Source of the DNA: Pseudomonadota bacterium
GTDB taxonomy: Bacteria > Pseudomonadota > Gammaproteobacteria > Burkholderiales > Burkholderiaceae_E
Assembly (NCBI GenBank): GCA_023389175.1
Contig: JAEWEW010000244.1
Coordinates: 1-9,722, forward strand
Reading direction: 5' to 3'
DNA: 9,722 bases
Shown piece by piece: positions 1 through 5,751 of the stretch. Under the pieces are notes generated by a model. It saw only the letters and a list, made by a program, of their open reading frames with translations. It was not told the DNA's origin and did no database searches. A program made the position numbers and the translations under genes. Position 1 is the first letter of the stretch. The number at the start of each line of letters is the position of its first letter.

Positions 1-53
1 CGCCCGCACAGCCCGCCTCCGCTGCCCTGCGCCGCTCGCCGCCCAGGCGCCTG

Positions 54-419
54 TCAGCGCTGCCAGGCGTGGGCCATGAGCATTTCGAGCGGCACCACCC
101 GCAGGGCGCGCTCGTGGGTCGCCTCGAGCACCACGGGTGGCGCGACGCCGCCGGTGAGCGCCTCCTGCCAGCGCGAGGCGCACAGGCACCAGCGATCGCC
201 CGGCTTGAGCCCGGGGAAACGGTAGGCCGGCATCGGCGTGCTGAGGTCGTTGCCCTGCTTGCGGGAGAACGCGAGGAATTCCGCGGTGACCCGCACGCAG
301 ACGGTGTGGTTGCCGCGATCGGTGCTGTCGGTATTGCAGCAGCCGTCCCTGAAATACCCGGTGAGCGGATCATAGGAGCAGGCAAGCAGGGGCCCACCGA
401 GCACGTTCTTCGCGTCCAT
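54..419 (-). CDS. DUF2237 (COG3651) family cysteine-rich protein
   Basis: This 121-residue protein of unknown biochemical function belongs to the DUF2237 family. It shows the family's hallmark blocks in order: KNVLGGPL (4-11), a TGYFRDGCC block (20-28), NHTVC (37-41), GNDLSTP (56-62), FPGLKPGDRWCLCASRW (68-84), then a GVAPPVVLEATHE segment. Six cysteines (14, 27, 28, 41, 78, 80) sit at conserved places and suggest a metal-binding or redox-active fold, though this is inference. There is no signal peptide or membrane segment, so it is probably cytoplasmic. The length is normal for the family. The ATG overlaps the stop of the upstream DUF3108 gene by one base (TGATG on the minus strand), so the two genes are probably translationally coupled in one operon. 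Family assignment is confident; function is unknown. Confidence 0.93.
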   Translation of the reverse strand: MDAKNVLGGPLLACSYDPLTGYFRDGCCNTDSTDRGNHTVCVRVTAEFLAFSRKQGNDLSTPMPAYRFPGLKPGDRWCLCASRWQEALTGGVAPPVVLEATHERALRVVPLEMLMAHAWQR

Positions 420-1198
420 CAGAGCACCACCACCTGGTCGATCACCTTGCCATCCTCGTCCTCGACGCGGATGCGCACGGGCAGCATCGACATGCCGGGC
501 GCGAGCCAGGCGTCGATGACCGGATCGGTCGGGTCGTCCTCGTTGCGCACCTTGAAGTGCACGGCGGCGACCTCGCTGCCCGATGTCCGCACCTTCTCCT
601 CGCCCACCACGGTGAAGCGCGGACGGTCGATCTTCTTCATCGAGGCCAGCGGCACGGTGAACTGGCTGCCGGCAGTGAAGTCCCGCGGTCGCGCACGCGC
701 CATCAATCCCACCTGGTAGAAGATCGACAACCGGTCCTGCGTGCCGGGTGCGAGCGGCACCTCGGGCGGCGGATCGCCATTGCCGATCAGCATGCCGCGA
801 GCATAGTCGAACCGGACGCTCCGTTCCGGGCGCTTGCCGCGCCGTTCCCGGTACCGCTCCGGAAGCAGGCCGCCCGGCCCGACACGACCGACGCTTCGCT
901 GCACCAGGACGCCGGAATAGAAGATCGCCACCACGCCGACCGCCCTTCCCTCGGTGCCGAGCTCATAGCGCCCGGCGTCGTGCGCGAGGCTGTAGCGCGC
1001 CTCGGCTACCACGAGGTTGCGGCTCATGTCGCCGTAGTAGACCTGGAAGTTCTGCGTGACCGGATCCGGCAGCGACGCGACGCGCCCGGCCCCCGGCATG
1101 CCAGCAGGCGCGGCCCGGGCGGGAATCGCGCGCAATCCCCCTGCCCCGAGCAGGGCGAGCGGCATCGCCGCGATCAGGCGACGCCGATCATGGCTCAT
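419..1198 (-). CDS. DUF3108 domain-containing exported protein
   Basis: This 259-residue protein resembles DUF3108 family periplasmic proteins of beta- and gammaproteobacteria. These are soluble, beta-rich proteins of unknown function, often encoded near envelope genes. The N-terminus MSHDRRRLIAAMPLALLGAGG has an arginine cluster followed by a hydrophobic stretch and a likely cleavage site after ARA (residue 29), so it is exported, possibly by Tat. The mature part has alternating beta-strand-like segments, including an FQVYYGDMSRNLVVAEARYSL opening, a mid-region FDYARGMLIGNGD and a C-terminal PVRIRVEDEDGKVIDQVVVL. The frame stays open to 1459, but the extra residues do not look like a protein start, and only the ATG at 1198 places the signal peptide at the N-terminus. 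Its ribosome binding site is weak. It is followed directly by the DUF2237 gene through a TGATG junction. Confidence 0.85.
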   Translation of the reverse strand: MSHDRRRLIAAMPLALLGAGGLRAIPARAAPAGMPGAGRVASLPDPVTQNFQVYYGDMSRNLVVAEARYSLAHDAGRYELGTEGRAVGVVAIFYSGVLVQRSVGRVGPGGLLPERYRERRGKRPERSVRFDYARGMLIGNGDPPPEVPLAPGTQDRLSIFYQVGLMARARPRDFTAGSQFTVPLASMKKIDRPRFTVVGEEKVRTSGSEVAAVHFKVRNEDDPTDPVIDAWLAPGMSMLPVRIRVEDEDGKVIDQVVVL

Positions 1199-1318
1199 CG
1201 AGCATCCGGCCTGTCGGGCAACGTTACGCCCGGCGACGGCCACGAGGGGATGCACGCCGGCCGGGCAGACCAGGGGTTCGACACAGGAAGAAAGTCTCTC
1301 GGACAGCCGCTCGGACCC

Positions 1319-1324
1319 TATACT
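1319..1324 (+). promoter_or_regulatory. possible -10 element (TATACT) for the HExxH gene
   Basis: TATACT matches the sigma-70 -10 consensus at five of six positions and stands out in this GC-rich DNA. It lies about 32 bases before the GTG start at 1356. I see no good -35 box at the usual spacing, so this is a weak prediction. The rest of the 157-base divergent gap (1199-1355) shows nothing else I can support. Confidence 0.3.
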
Positions 1325-1335
1325 ATCCCAGCAAG

Positions 1336-1359
1336 ATGAGAGCCCTTCCCAGCCCGTGA
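1336..1359 (+). CDS. possible 7-codon upstream ORF (MRALPSP)
   Basis: An ATG at 1336 opens a seven-codon frame, MRALPSP, whose TGA stop (1357-1359) overlaps the GTG start of the HExxH gene in a GTGA junction. The downstream gene has no well-placed Shine-Dalgarno sequence, so termination-reinitiation from this mini-ORF would explain how it is translated. If the TATACT at 1319 is the -10 box, the transcript would begin only a few bases before this ATG, making it nearly leaderless. This is speculative; a frame this short can occur by chance. Confidence 0.2.
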   Translation: MRALPSP

Positions 1360-1949
1360 AGATCCACCTGGAGCGAATCTGGACGATCCTGCCCGTGCCG
1401 GTCGTCACGCTGCGACGGATGCCGGGGCGGTTGGTGGGGCTCTGCGTCGGGCCGTTCATCGTGGTCCGCGAGGACTACGTGGCGGACTATCCCACCATCG
1501 TGCATGAGCTCACCCATTGCCGGCAGTTCTGGCGCGGGCTCGGCGTCCTTCACCTGGTCCGCTACTACGGCAGCCGGCGCTACCGGCTCAGGGCCGAGGT
1601 GGAGGCGTTCCGGGCCGAGCTCGATGCCTGCGCGCCGGGAGAGCGTCGCCGTCGCCTGCACGAGTCGGCACGGTCGCTCGCAACCAGCTATTCGCTCGGA
1701 CTCGACACGGAAGCCTGCCGGCTGCTGCTCACCAGTGCGGCCGCTCCTGCGTCCCGCGGCCATCCCGAGTTCCGTCCGGCCTACATAGAGAGCGTGCCGT
1801 CGGTGATGCCCGCGCGCATGGAGCGTCGCCAGGCCAGGCAGGACCGCCGGGTCGCCGGCAGGCGGCCGCCTGGCGAACGACCACCGGAGCACAACCGTCG
1901 CCGCCAGGTGGACCGGCGGCGAGCAACGGCGCCGCAAGCTCAGTCCTGA
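1356..1949 (+). CDS. uncharacterised HExxH-motif protein with Arg-rich tail
   Basis: This 197-residue protein belongs to no family I can name. It has a zinc-metalloprotease-type motif HELTH (residues 50-54) followed by CRQFWRGLG. About 26 residues later comes R-A-E-V-E-A-F-R (79-86), where Glu81 or Glu83 could be the third metal ligand as in gluzincins. This is the layout of minimal, possibly vestigial, metallopeptidase domains. The first 45 residues are hydrophobic and beta-like (IWTILPVPVVTL, LVGLCVGPFIVV) without a clear signal peptide. The last ~45 residues are very rich in arginine (RRQARQDRRVAGRRPP), which may bind nucleic acid or acidic lipids; this is inference. GTG at 1356 is the first usable start after the possible promoter; the frame upstream to 1056 is only antisense to the DUF3108 gene. 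The gene stands alone, divergent from that gene and convergent with the lemA operon. Confidence 0.75.
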   Translation: MKIHLERIWTILPVPVVTLRRMPGRLVGLCVGPFIVVREDYVADYPTIVHELTHCRQFWRGLGVLHLVRYYGSRRYRLRAEVEAFRAELDACAPGERRRRLHESARSLATSYSLGLDTEACRLLLTSAAAPASRGHPEFRPAYIESVPSVMPARMERRQARQDRRVAGRRPPGERPPEHNRRRQVDRRRATAPQAQS

Positions 1950-1967
1950 CTCCCGCCGTCCCCGGCA

Positions 1968-1989
1968 GCGGCGCGCGGCGCCGCGCCGC
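1968..1989. terminator. GC-only hairpin between convergent genes
   Basis: An eight-base inverted repeat, GCGGCGCG (1968-1975) and CGCGCCGC (1982-1989), flanks a six-base loop in the 51-base gap between the HExxH gene and the end of the lemA operon. It contains a 14-base perfect palindrome at 1973-1986. It has no T-tract, so intrinsic termination is uncertain, but the position between two gene ends suits a two-way terminator. Confidence 0.4.
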
Positions 1990-2000
1990 CATCGCCTGCG

Positions 2001-2528
2001 TCAGAGAACGATCGGCGCGTTCGGCAGCTCGTCGCGGTCGCCTTCTCCCAGCGGCAGGACCGGCGCCAGCGTTTCGTTGATCGCGGCGAGCGCCGCAAGC
2101 ACCCCTTCGAGCGCCCGGCCGTCGCGACAGGCCGCCCCGAGCGCGGCGCAGATCTCCTGCCAGCGCCCGGCCGGCACCCGCCGGTCGATGCCACGGTCCG
2201 CGACGATCTCGACCGCATGGTCCGCCCAGAGGAGGTAGAGCAGGACCCCGGTGTTCTCCTCGGTGTCCCAGATTCCCTGCTCGGCGAACACCTGCAAGGC
2301 GCGCTCGCGCGGCGCGAGGCAGGCCCAGATCTGGCCCGGGTCCAGGGTCGGCTCGATGGCGAAGCGGACCTCGCCGCGATGGCGTCCCTCGCCCTCCCCG
2401 ATCACAGCCTCGATGCGGTCGAAAGCCGCCGCATCGAAGATGGCGTCGCACTCGCGGATGACGCCCCAACGGTGGCGCCAGAGGCGTTGCAGCCGTGCGC
2501 TCGCCGAGCGCTGTGCCTCACCAGCCAC
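2001..2528 (-). CDS. TPM-domain protein, third gene of lemA operon
   Basis: This 175-residue soluble TPM-domain protein (the YgcG/TLP18.3 fold) has no signal peptide or membrane segment. The fold is shown by the ENTGVLLYLLWADHAVEIVA block followed by DRGID (residues 92-115), the typical core strand of TPM domains, preceded by an IEAVIGEGEGRHRGEVRFAIEP segment. Its biochemical role is unknown. Proteins of this type commonly follow a LemA gene and a larger TPM membrane protein, as here. I choose GTG at 2528 because GGTGGAG lies six bases upstream and the start overlaps the end of the preceding gene by 11 bases, implying translational coupling. The frame runs up to 2606, but that extension is an alanine-rich shadow of the neighbour's poly-glycine tail. 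Confidence 0.88.
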   Translation of the reverse strand: MAGEAQRSASARLQRLWRHRWGVIRECDAIFDAAAFDRIEAVIGEGEGRHRGEVRFAIEPTLDPGQIWACLAPRERALQVFAEQGIWDTEENTGVLLYLLWADHAVEIVADRGIDRRVPAGRWQEICAALGAACRDGRALEGVLAALAAINETLAPVLPLGEGDRDELPNAPIVL

Positions 2529-3507
2529 CCGAGGCTCCACCGCCGCCGAAGCCACCGCCGCCGCCGCCAAAGCCGCCAAATCCCCCGCCTCCGCCGCCTC
2601 CGCCACCGCCGCCCCAGCCGCCGCCGGGGAAGAAGATGGGCCCGTGGCGATAGGTGTGGCGACCGGCGCGGCGCAGTCCGCCCCCCCGCGACGGCGCCAT
2701 CAGCAGGACGAGAAAGAAGACCAGCACGCCCGCGCCCACGCCGAGCAGCAGGGATCCGGCGGCTGCGCCGCCGAAGAAGCCGGCACCCAGTCCACCCAGG
2801 CCGGCGCCGACGATGCGGCCCGCCGCCGCGGCGACGATCGTGCCCGCAACGAAGGCGAACACCAGCGCCGGCAGGATGCCGAAGGCATCCTCCGCGGATG
2901 CCCCGCCCCCGCGCCGTCCGGGTGGCGGCAACTCCTCGCCGTCGATGCGGATGCGCAGGTCCTGCACCGCGGCCTGCAGGCCGCCGAAGTAGTCGTCGCG
3001 CCGGAACCGCGGCGCGATCGATTCGTCGATGATGCGCCGGGCGATGCCGTCGGGAATGGCGCCCTCCAGGCCGTAGCCGACCTCGATGCGCACCCGCCGG
3101 TCATCCTTCGCGACGAGCAGCAGGACGCCGTCGTCCACTGCCGGCGCATTGGGATCCCCGGTCGCCCGCTGCGCGAGCGCCCTGCCACGCCCGAGCTTCC
3201 ATTCCTCCGCAACCCGGATGCTGTACTGCTCGATCGCCTCGGGCCGGGTGGTCGGCACCATCAGGATCGCGACCTGCGCACCCTTGCGCTGCTCGATGTC
3301 GGCGAGCGCGCCCTCCAGCGACTGCACCTGCGGGGGCGCCAGCGTCCCGGTCAGGTCCGTCACCCGCGCCTTGAGCGGCGGCACCGGCTGCAGGTCCTGG
3401 CCAGAGGCGCCCGGCAGCAGCGCGCCGAGCGCGATGGCAAAGGCGACGAAAGACGGACCGACGGCGCGCGAAAGAACGCCGACGAGCCGCAACGGCAATG
3501 CAGCCAA
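2518..3507 (-). CDS. TPM-domain membrane protein (YgcG-like)
   Basis: This 329-residue protein has a signal peptide (hydrophobic 18-33, likely cleavage after Ala-Ser-Gly, residue 36). A TPM domain follows at about 46-185, with VTDLTGTL near its start, DDGVLLLVAKDDRRVRIEVG in the core, and GLEGAIPDGIARRII. Next come hydrophobic membrane stretches (AFGILPALVFAFVAGTIV and LLLGVGAGVLVFFLVLL), then a tail almost entirely of glycine with scattered Phe and Trp. This architecture is standard for YgcG-like partners of LemA. The TPM domain should face the periplasm, and a role in envelope or membrane-protein maintenance is inferred, not proven. No ATG or GTG is available near the signal peptide. The start is TTG at 3507, with GGGGA six bases upstream. 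It lies 15 bases after the lemA stop and in the same frame. Confidence 0.9.
   Translation of the reverse strand: MAALPLRLVGVLSRAVGPSFVAFAIALGALLPGASGQDLQPVPPLKARVTDLTGTLAPPQVQSLEGALADIEQRKGAQVAILMVPTTRPEAIEQYSIRVAEEWKLGRGRALAQRATGDPNAPAVDDGVLLLVAKDDRRVRIEVGYGLEGAIPDGIARRIIDESIAPRFRRDDYFGGLQAAVQDLRIRIDGEELPPPGRRGGGASAEDAFGILPALVFAFVAGTIVAAAAGRIVGAGLGGLGAGFFGGAAAGSLLLGVGAGVLVFFLVLLMAPSRGGGLRRAGRHTYRHGPIFFPGGGWGGGGGGGGGGGFGGFGGGGGGFGGGGASGGW
2521..2640 (-). repeat. low-complexity glycine-codon tract
   Basis: The 3' end of the first TPM gene is a run of GGN codons encoding poly-glycine broken by single Phe and Trp residues. It is a coding low-complexity tract, as found in many YgcG-like proteins, and could vary in length by slippage. 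Its last GGT/GGA codons double as the ribosome binding site of the next gene. Confidence 0.8.
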
Positions 3508-3522
3508 CCGGCGTCCCCGCGA

Positions 3523-4191
3523 CTACTTCGGCGCGGGCGCCGGCTTGCCGAAGTCCACCGTCGGCGGACGCGAGATGACCTGCTCGTTCTCCACCGTGAA
3601 CTGCGGCTTCGGGTCGTAGCCGAACACCATGGCGGTGAGATTCACCGGGAACTGCCGGATCATGACGTTGTACTGGTTGACCGCGTCGATGTAGCGCTTG
3701 CGGGCCACCGAGATCCGGTTCTCCGTGCCGGCGAGCTCGGCCTGCAGCTCCCGGAAGTTCTGGTCCGACTTCAGCTGCGGGTAGTTCTCCGCCACCACCA
3801 GCAGGCGGGACAGCGCGCTGGTCATGTCCGCCTGCGCGGTCTCGAACTGCTTGATCGAGCCGGCATCCCCCGGGTTCACCTGGATCTGGCCGACGCGCGA
3901 TCGCGCCTCCGTCACGCGGGTGAGCACCTCCTTCTCCTGCTCGGCATAGCCCTTGACGGTGTTCACCAGGTTGGGAATCAGGTCCGCGCGGCGCTGGTAC
4001 TGGTTCACCACCTCCGCCCAGGCCTGGGTGACGCCTTCATCCGCGGACTGGATGCGGTTATAGCCGCATCCGGAGAGCAGCGCCGCGACGACGAGGCCGA
4101 GGACCAGCCGCAGCATGCTCCTCGGGCCGGATGGGCCGGCAGCGTGGGCGGACAACCGGCTCGATGCGACGACGCCGAAATGGTTCACCAT
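3523..4191 (-). CDS. lemA: LemA family lipoprotein
   Basis: This LemA family protein has an N-terminal membrane anchor followed by a helical bundle. With the ATG at 4191 it is 222 residues. It contains a hydrophobic segment ending in lipobox L-L-S-G-C (Cys42), then the hallmark YNRIQSADEGVTQAWAEVVN and QYQRRADLIPNLVNTVKGYA, and a later AENYPQLKSDQNFRELQAEL block and NQYNVMIRQFPVN. The lipobox predicts a lipid-anchored periplasmic protein. The ATG at 4191 has a strong Shine-Dalgarno, AAGGAG, five bases upstream. An in-frame ATG at 4116 would give a more typical lipoprotein signal and 197 residues but has its purine run only one base away, so I keep 4191. It heads an operon with two TPM-domain genes, a widespread arrangement. 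The molecular function of LemA is not established. Confidence 0.92.
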   Translation of the reverse strand: MVNHFGVVASSRLSAHAAGPSGPRSMLRLVLGLVVAALLSGCGYNRIQSADEGVTQAWAEVVNQYQRRADLIPNLVNTVKGYAEQEKEVLTRVTEARSRVGQIQVNPGDAGSIKQFETAQADMTSALSRLLVVAENYPQLKSDQNFRELQAELAGTENRISVARKRYIDAVNQYNVMIRQFPVNLTAMVFGYDPKPQFTVENEQVISRPPTVDFGKPAPAPK

Positions 4192-4258
4192 GATTTCTCC
4201 TTGTTCTCCTGCCCGCCGGGGCGGCTGCTTTGCGCTCGCCGCGCCGGGAGACGCGAAC

Positions 4259-4269
4259 CATAATATATT
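4259..4269. promoter_or_regulatory. AT-rich core of divergent lemA / Sel1 promoters
   Basis: CATAATATATT is the only strongly AT-rich patch in the 123-base gap between the divergent lemA and Sel1-repeat genes. It holds the palindrome AATATATT (4262-4269), which gives a TATATT -10-like hexamer on both strands, and CATAAT, which matches the -10 consensus at five of six positions on the plus strand. I found no convincing -35 boxes at standard spacing. Confidence 0.35.
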
Positions 4270-4314
4270 CCCCGCCGCAACCGCGTCGGGATTGGCCATC
4301 CGGAGGAGCTCGCG

Positions 4315-5016
4315 ATGTCGATCGCATTCGGGGCGGCGCTTCGGTCGGCATGCCGGGCCCTGCGCATGCTGGCGCTGCTCGCGGCATGCGGCGCCGCCGT
4401 GGCCGCCGGACCGGCCGACCCCGGCGGCAACGCGGCCCGGACCGCGCAGGCCTTCGTCCTCTACGAGGAAGGCCGCATCGAAGATGCGCAGCGGCTCTAC
4501 CTGCGTGCGGCCGAAGCAGGCGACCCGCTTGCGGCGTACAACGTGGCGGTGATCCGGCTCGGCGGCGACGCCGACGAACCCTCCGAGGCCGAGGCCCTGC
4601 GTTTGCTCGAGGCGAGCGCCGAAGCCGGCTTCGCGCTCGCGCAGCACATGCTCGCGAGCCTGCACGAGCGCGGCTGGTTCGTGCTGCCGTCGCAGGCGGC
4701 TGCCGTGCGGTGGTACCGCAAGGCGGCCGAGCAGGGCAACGCCGATGCGCAGCTCGCGCTCGCGACCCAGTACTTCCTCGGCCGCGGCACCGCCCGCGAC
4801 TACCGCGAGGCGGCCCGCTGGTACGAGCGGGCCGCGGAAGCCGGCGATGCGGGCGCCCAGTACATCATCGCCTCGATGTACGAGCACGGCACCGGCGTCG
4901 AGGTCGACGACGACAAGGCGATGGCCTGGTACGGCGCGGCAGGGCGCCAGGGCGACATCGCCGCGGACCTCAAGGCCAGGGCGATCGCCGACCGGCTCGC
5001 GCGCGAACGGCGCTGA
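4315..5016 (+). CDS. exported Sel1-repeat (TPR-like) protein
   Basis: This 233-residue protein of Sel1-like repeats forms an alpha-helical solenoid used for protein-protein contacts. An N-terminal signal (arginines at 10, 14 and 17, then MLALLAACGAAVAAG) exports it. Cleavage could be after AVAA, or at lipobox L-A-A-C (Cys25), which would make it a lipoprotein. Four to five repeats follow, each with the A-x-x-W/L-Y-x-x-A-A-E-x-G pattern: LYLRAAEAGDPLAAYN, LLEASAEAGFALAQHM, WYRKAAEQGNADAQLALA, WYERAAEAGDAGAQYI and AWYGAAGRQGDIAADL. Repeats with FLGRGTARD and YEHGTGVEVDDDKA loops are classic Sel1. GGAGGAG lies six bases before the ATG. It is divergent from lemA; a role as a periplasmic adaptor is plausible, but no partner can be read from the sequence. 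Confidence 0.9.
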   Translation: MSIAFGAALRSACRALRMLALLAACGAAVAAGPADPGGNAARTAQAFVLYEEGRIEDAQRLYLRAAEAGDPLAAYNVAVIRLGGDADEPSEAEALRLLEASAEAGFALAQHMLASLHERGWFVLPSQAAAVRWYRKAAEQGNADAQLALATQYFLGRGTARDYREAARWYERAAEAGDAGAQYIIASMYEHGTGVEVDDDKAMAWYGAAGRQGDIAADLKARAIADRLARERR

Positions 5017-5034
5017 CTGCCGGGTTCCGGGCAG
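5017..5034. terminator. hairpin between convergent Sel1 and msrA genes
   Basis: CTGCCGG (5017-5023) pairs with CC-G-GGCAG (5027-5034), leaving one bulged G and a three-base loop, directly after the Sel1 gene's TGA. It fills most of the 30-base gap to the convergent msrA gene. There is no T-tract, so activity as a two-way terminator is a guess. Confidence 0.35.
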
Positions 5035-5046
5035 CGGACGACGGCG

Positions 5047-5601
5047 TCACTTGCGCCGCAGCGCCGCGTGCATCTTGCGGAACTTGTGCAGCTTCGGCGC
5101 GACCACCATGGCGCAGTAGCCCTGGTTGGGGTGGTTCTCGAAGTAGCGCTGGTGATAGTCCTCCGCGCGCCAGAAGTGCTCGAGCGGCGCCACCTCGGTG
5201 ACGATCGGATCAGCGAAGAGCTGGCGGCGCGCAAGGTCGTCGACGAAGCGGCGCACCGCCTCGCCCTGCGCGTCGTTGCCGTAGTAGATGACCGAGCGGT
5301 ACTGGGTGCCGACATCGTGGCCCTGGCGGTCCGGCGTCGTCGGGTCGTGCACGGTGAAGAAGATCCCCAGGATGTCCTCGAGCCGGATGCGGTTGCGGTC
5401 GAAGGCCACCTGCACCACTTCGGCATGCCCGGTGTCACCGCTGCATACCGCCTCGTAGGTCGGATCCGGGACTTGGCCGCCGGCATAGCCGGACTCCACC
5501 CGGACCACGCCCTCCACTTCCAGGTACACCGCCTCGATGCACCAGAAGCAGCCACCCCCCAGGGTGATGACTTCGAGGGAAGGATCGGCTGTGCTTTGCA
5601 T
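5047..5601 (-). CDS. msrA: peptide-methionine (S)-S-oxide reductase MsrA
   Basis: MsrA reduces the S-epimer of methionine sulfoxide in proteins and free methionine, using thioredoxin, to repair oxidative damage. The 184-residue protein has the catalytic motif GGCFWC (Cys18 nucleophile), GYAGG (38-42) and VCSGDTGHAE (52-61), where Glu61 matches the E. coli catalytic glutamate. It also has the FFTVHDPTTPDRQGHDVGTQYRS region and YFENHPNQGYC, whose Cys163 is the likely resolving cysteine. No further cysteine follows, so the second recycling cysteine of the long E. coli enzyme is absent and the enzyme probably uses a two-step disulfide relay. There is no signal peptide, so it is cytoplasmic. The ATG at 5601 has only a G-rich, weak ribosome binding site. 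The frame is open far upstream, but only as antisense of gcdH. It is divergent from gcdH. Confidence 0.96.
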   Translation of the reverse strand: MQSTADPSLEVITLGGGCFWCIEAVYLEVEGVVRVESGYAGGQVPDPTYEAVCSGDTGHAEVVQVAFDRNRIRLEDILGIFFTVHDPTTPDRQGHDVGTQYRSVIYYGNDAQGEAVRRFVDDLARRQLFADPIVTEVAPLEHFWRAEDYHQRYFENHPNQGYCAMVVAPKLHKFRKMHAALRRK

Positions 5602-5684
5602 GGCGCCCCCGCGCAGGCTGGTCAATCGGCCAGCATACCGCAGGGCATGCAGGCCCGCTCGATAGAGGGGCAGGCATTGCCCGG

Positions 5685-5690
5685 TAGAAT
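5685..5690 (+). promoter_or_regulatory. possible -10 element (TAGAAT) for gcdH
   Basis: TAGAAT matches the sigma-70 -10 consensus at five of six positions and lies about 60 bases before the gcdH start in the 150-base divergent gap with msrA. No strong -35 box is seen at 16-18 bases upstream. The remainder of the gap (5602-5751) holds only the gcdH ribosome binding site. Confidence 0.3.
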
Positions 5691-5751
5691 CCGCAGGACA
5701 GGCCACCGACCCTGCTACCGGTCGCGGCAGCAACAGCAAAGGAAGAGAATC

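Noticed and set aside
44..53. Palindrome CAGGCGCCTG just after the DUF2237 stop
   Set aside because: Perfect palindrome without a loop and without a T-tract; too short to support a terminator. Positions 1-53 otherwise hold nothing I can name.
1199..1459. N-terminal extension of the DUF3108 protein
   Set aside because: It would bury the signal peptide 87 residues inside and overlaps the start of the divergent HExxH gene.
2521..2640. Tandem-looking GGC/GGT/GGA repeats, considered as a non-coding repeat array
   Set aside because: They are glycine codons in the C-terminal tail of a YgcG-like protein, a normal feature of that family.
2251..4263. 670-codon open frame on the plus strand across the lemA operon
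   Set aside because: It lies antisense to three recognisable genes, starts inside one of them, and its translation shows no family motifs, only Arg/His-rich shadow composition.
5068..5751. N-terminal extension of gcdH through the msrA region
   Set aside because: The frame is open, but the sequence is antisense to msrA; the ATG at 5752 has a good ribosome binding site and matches the family start.
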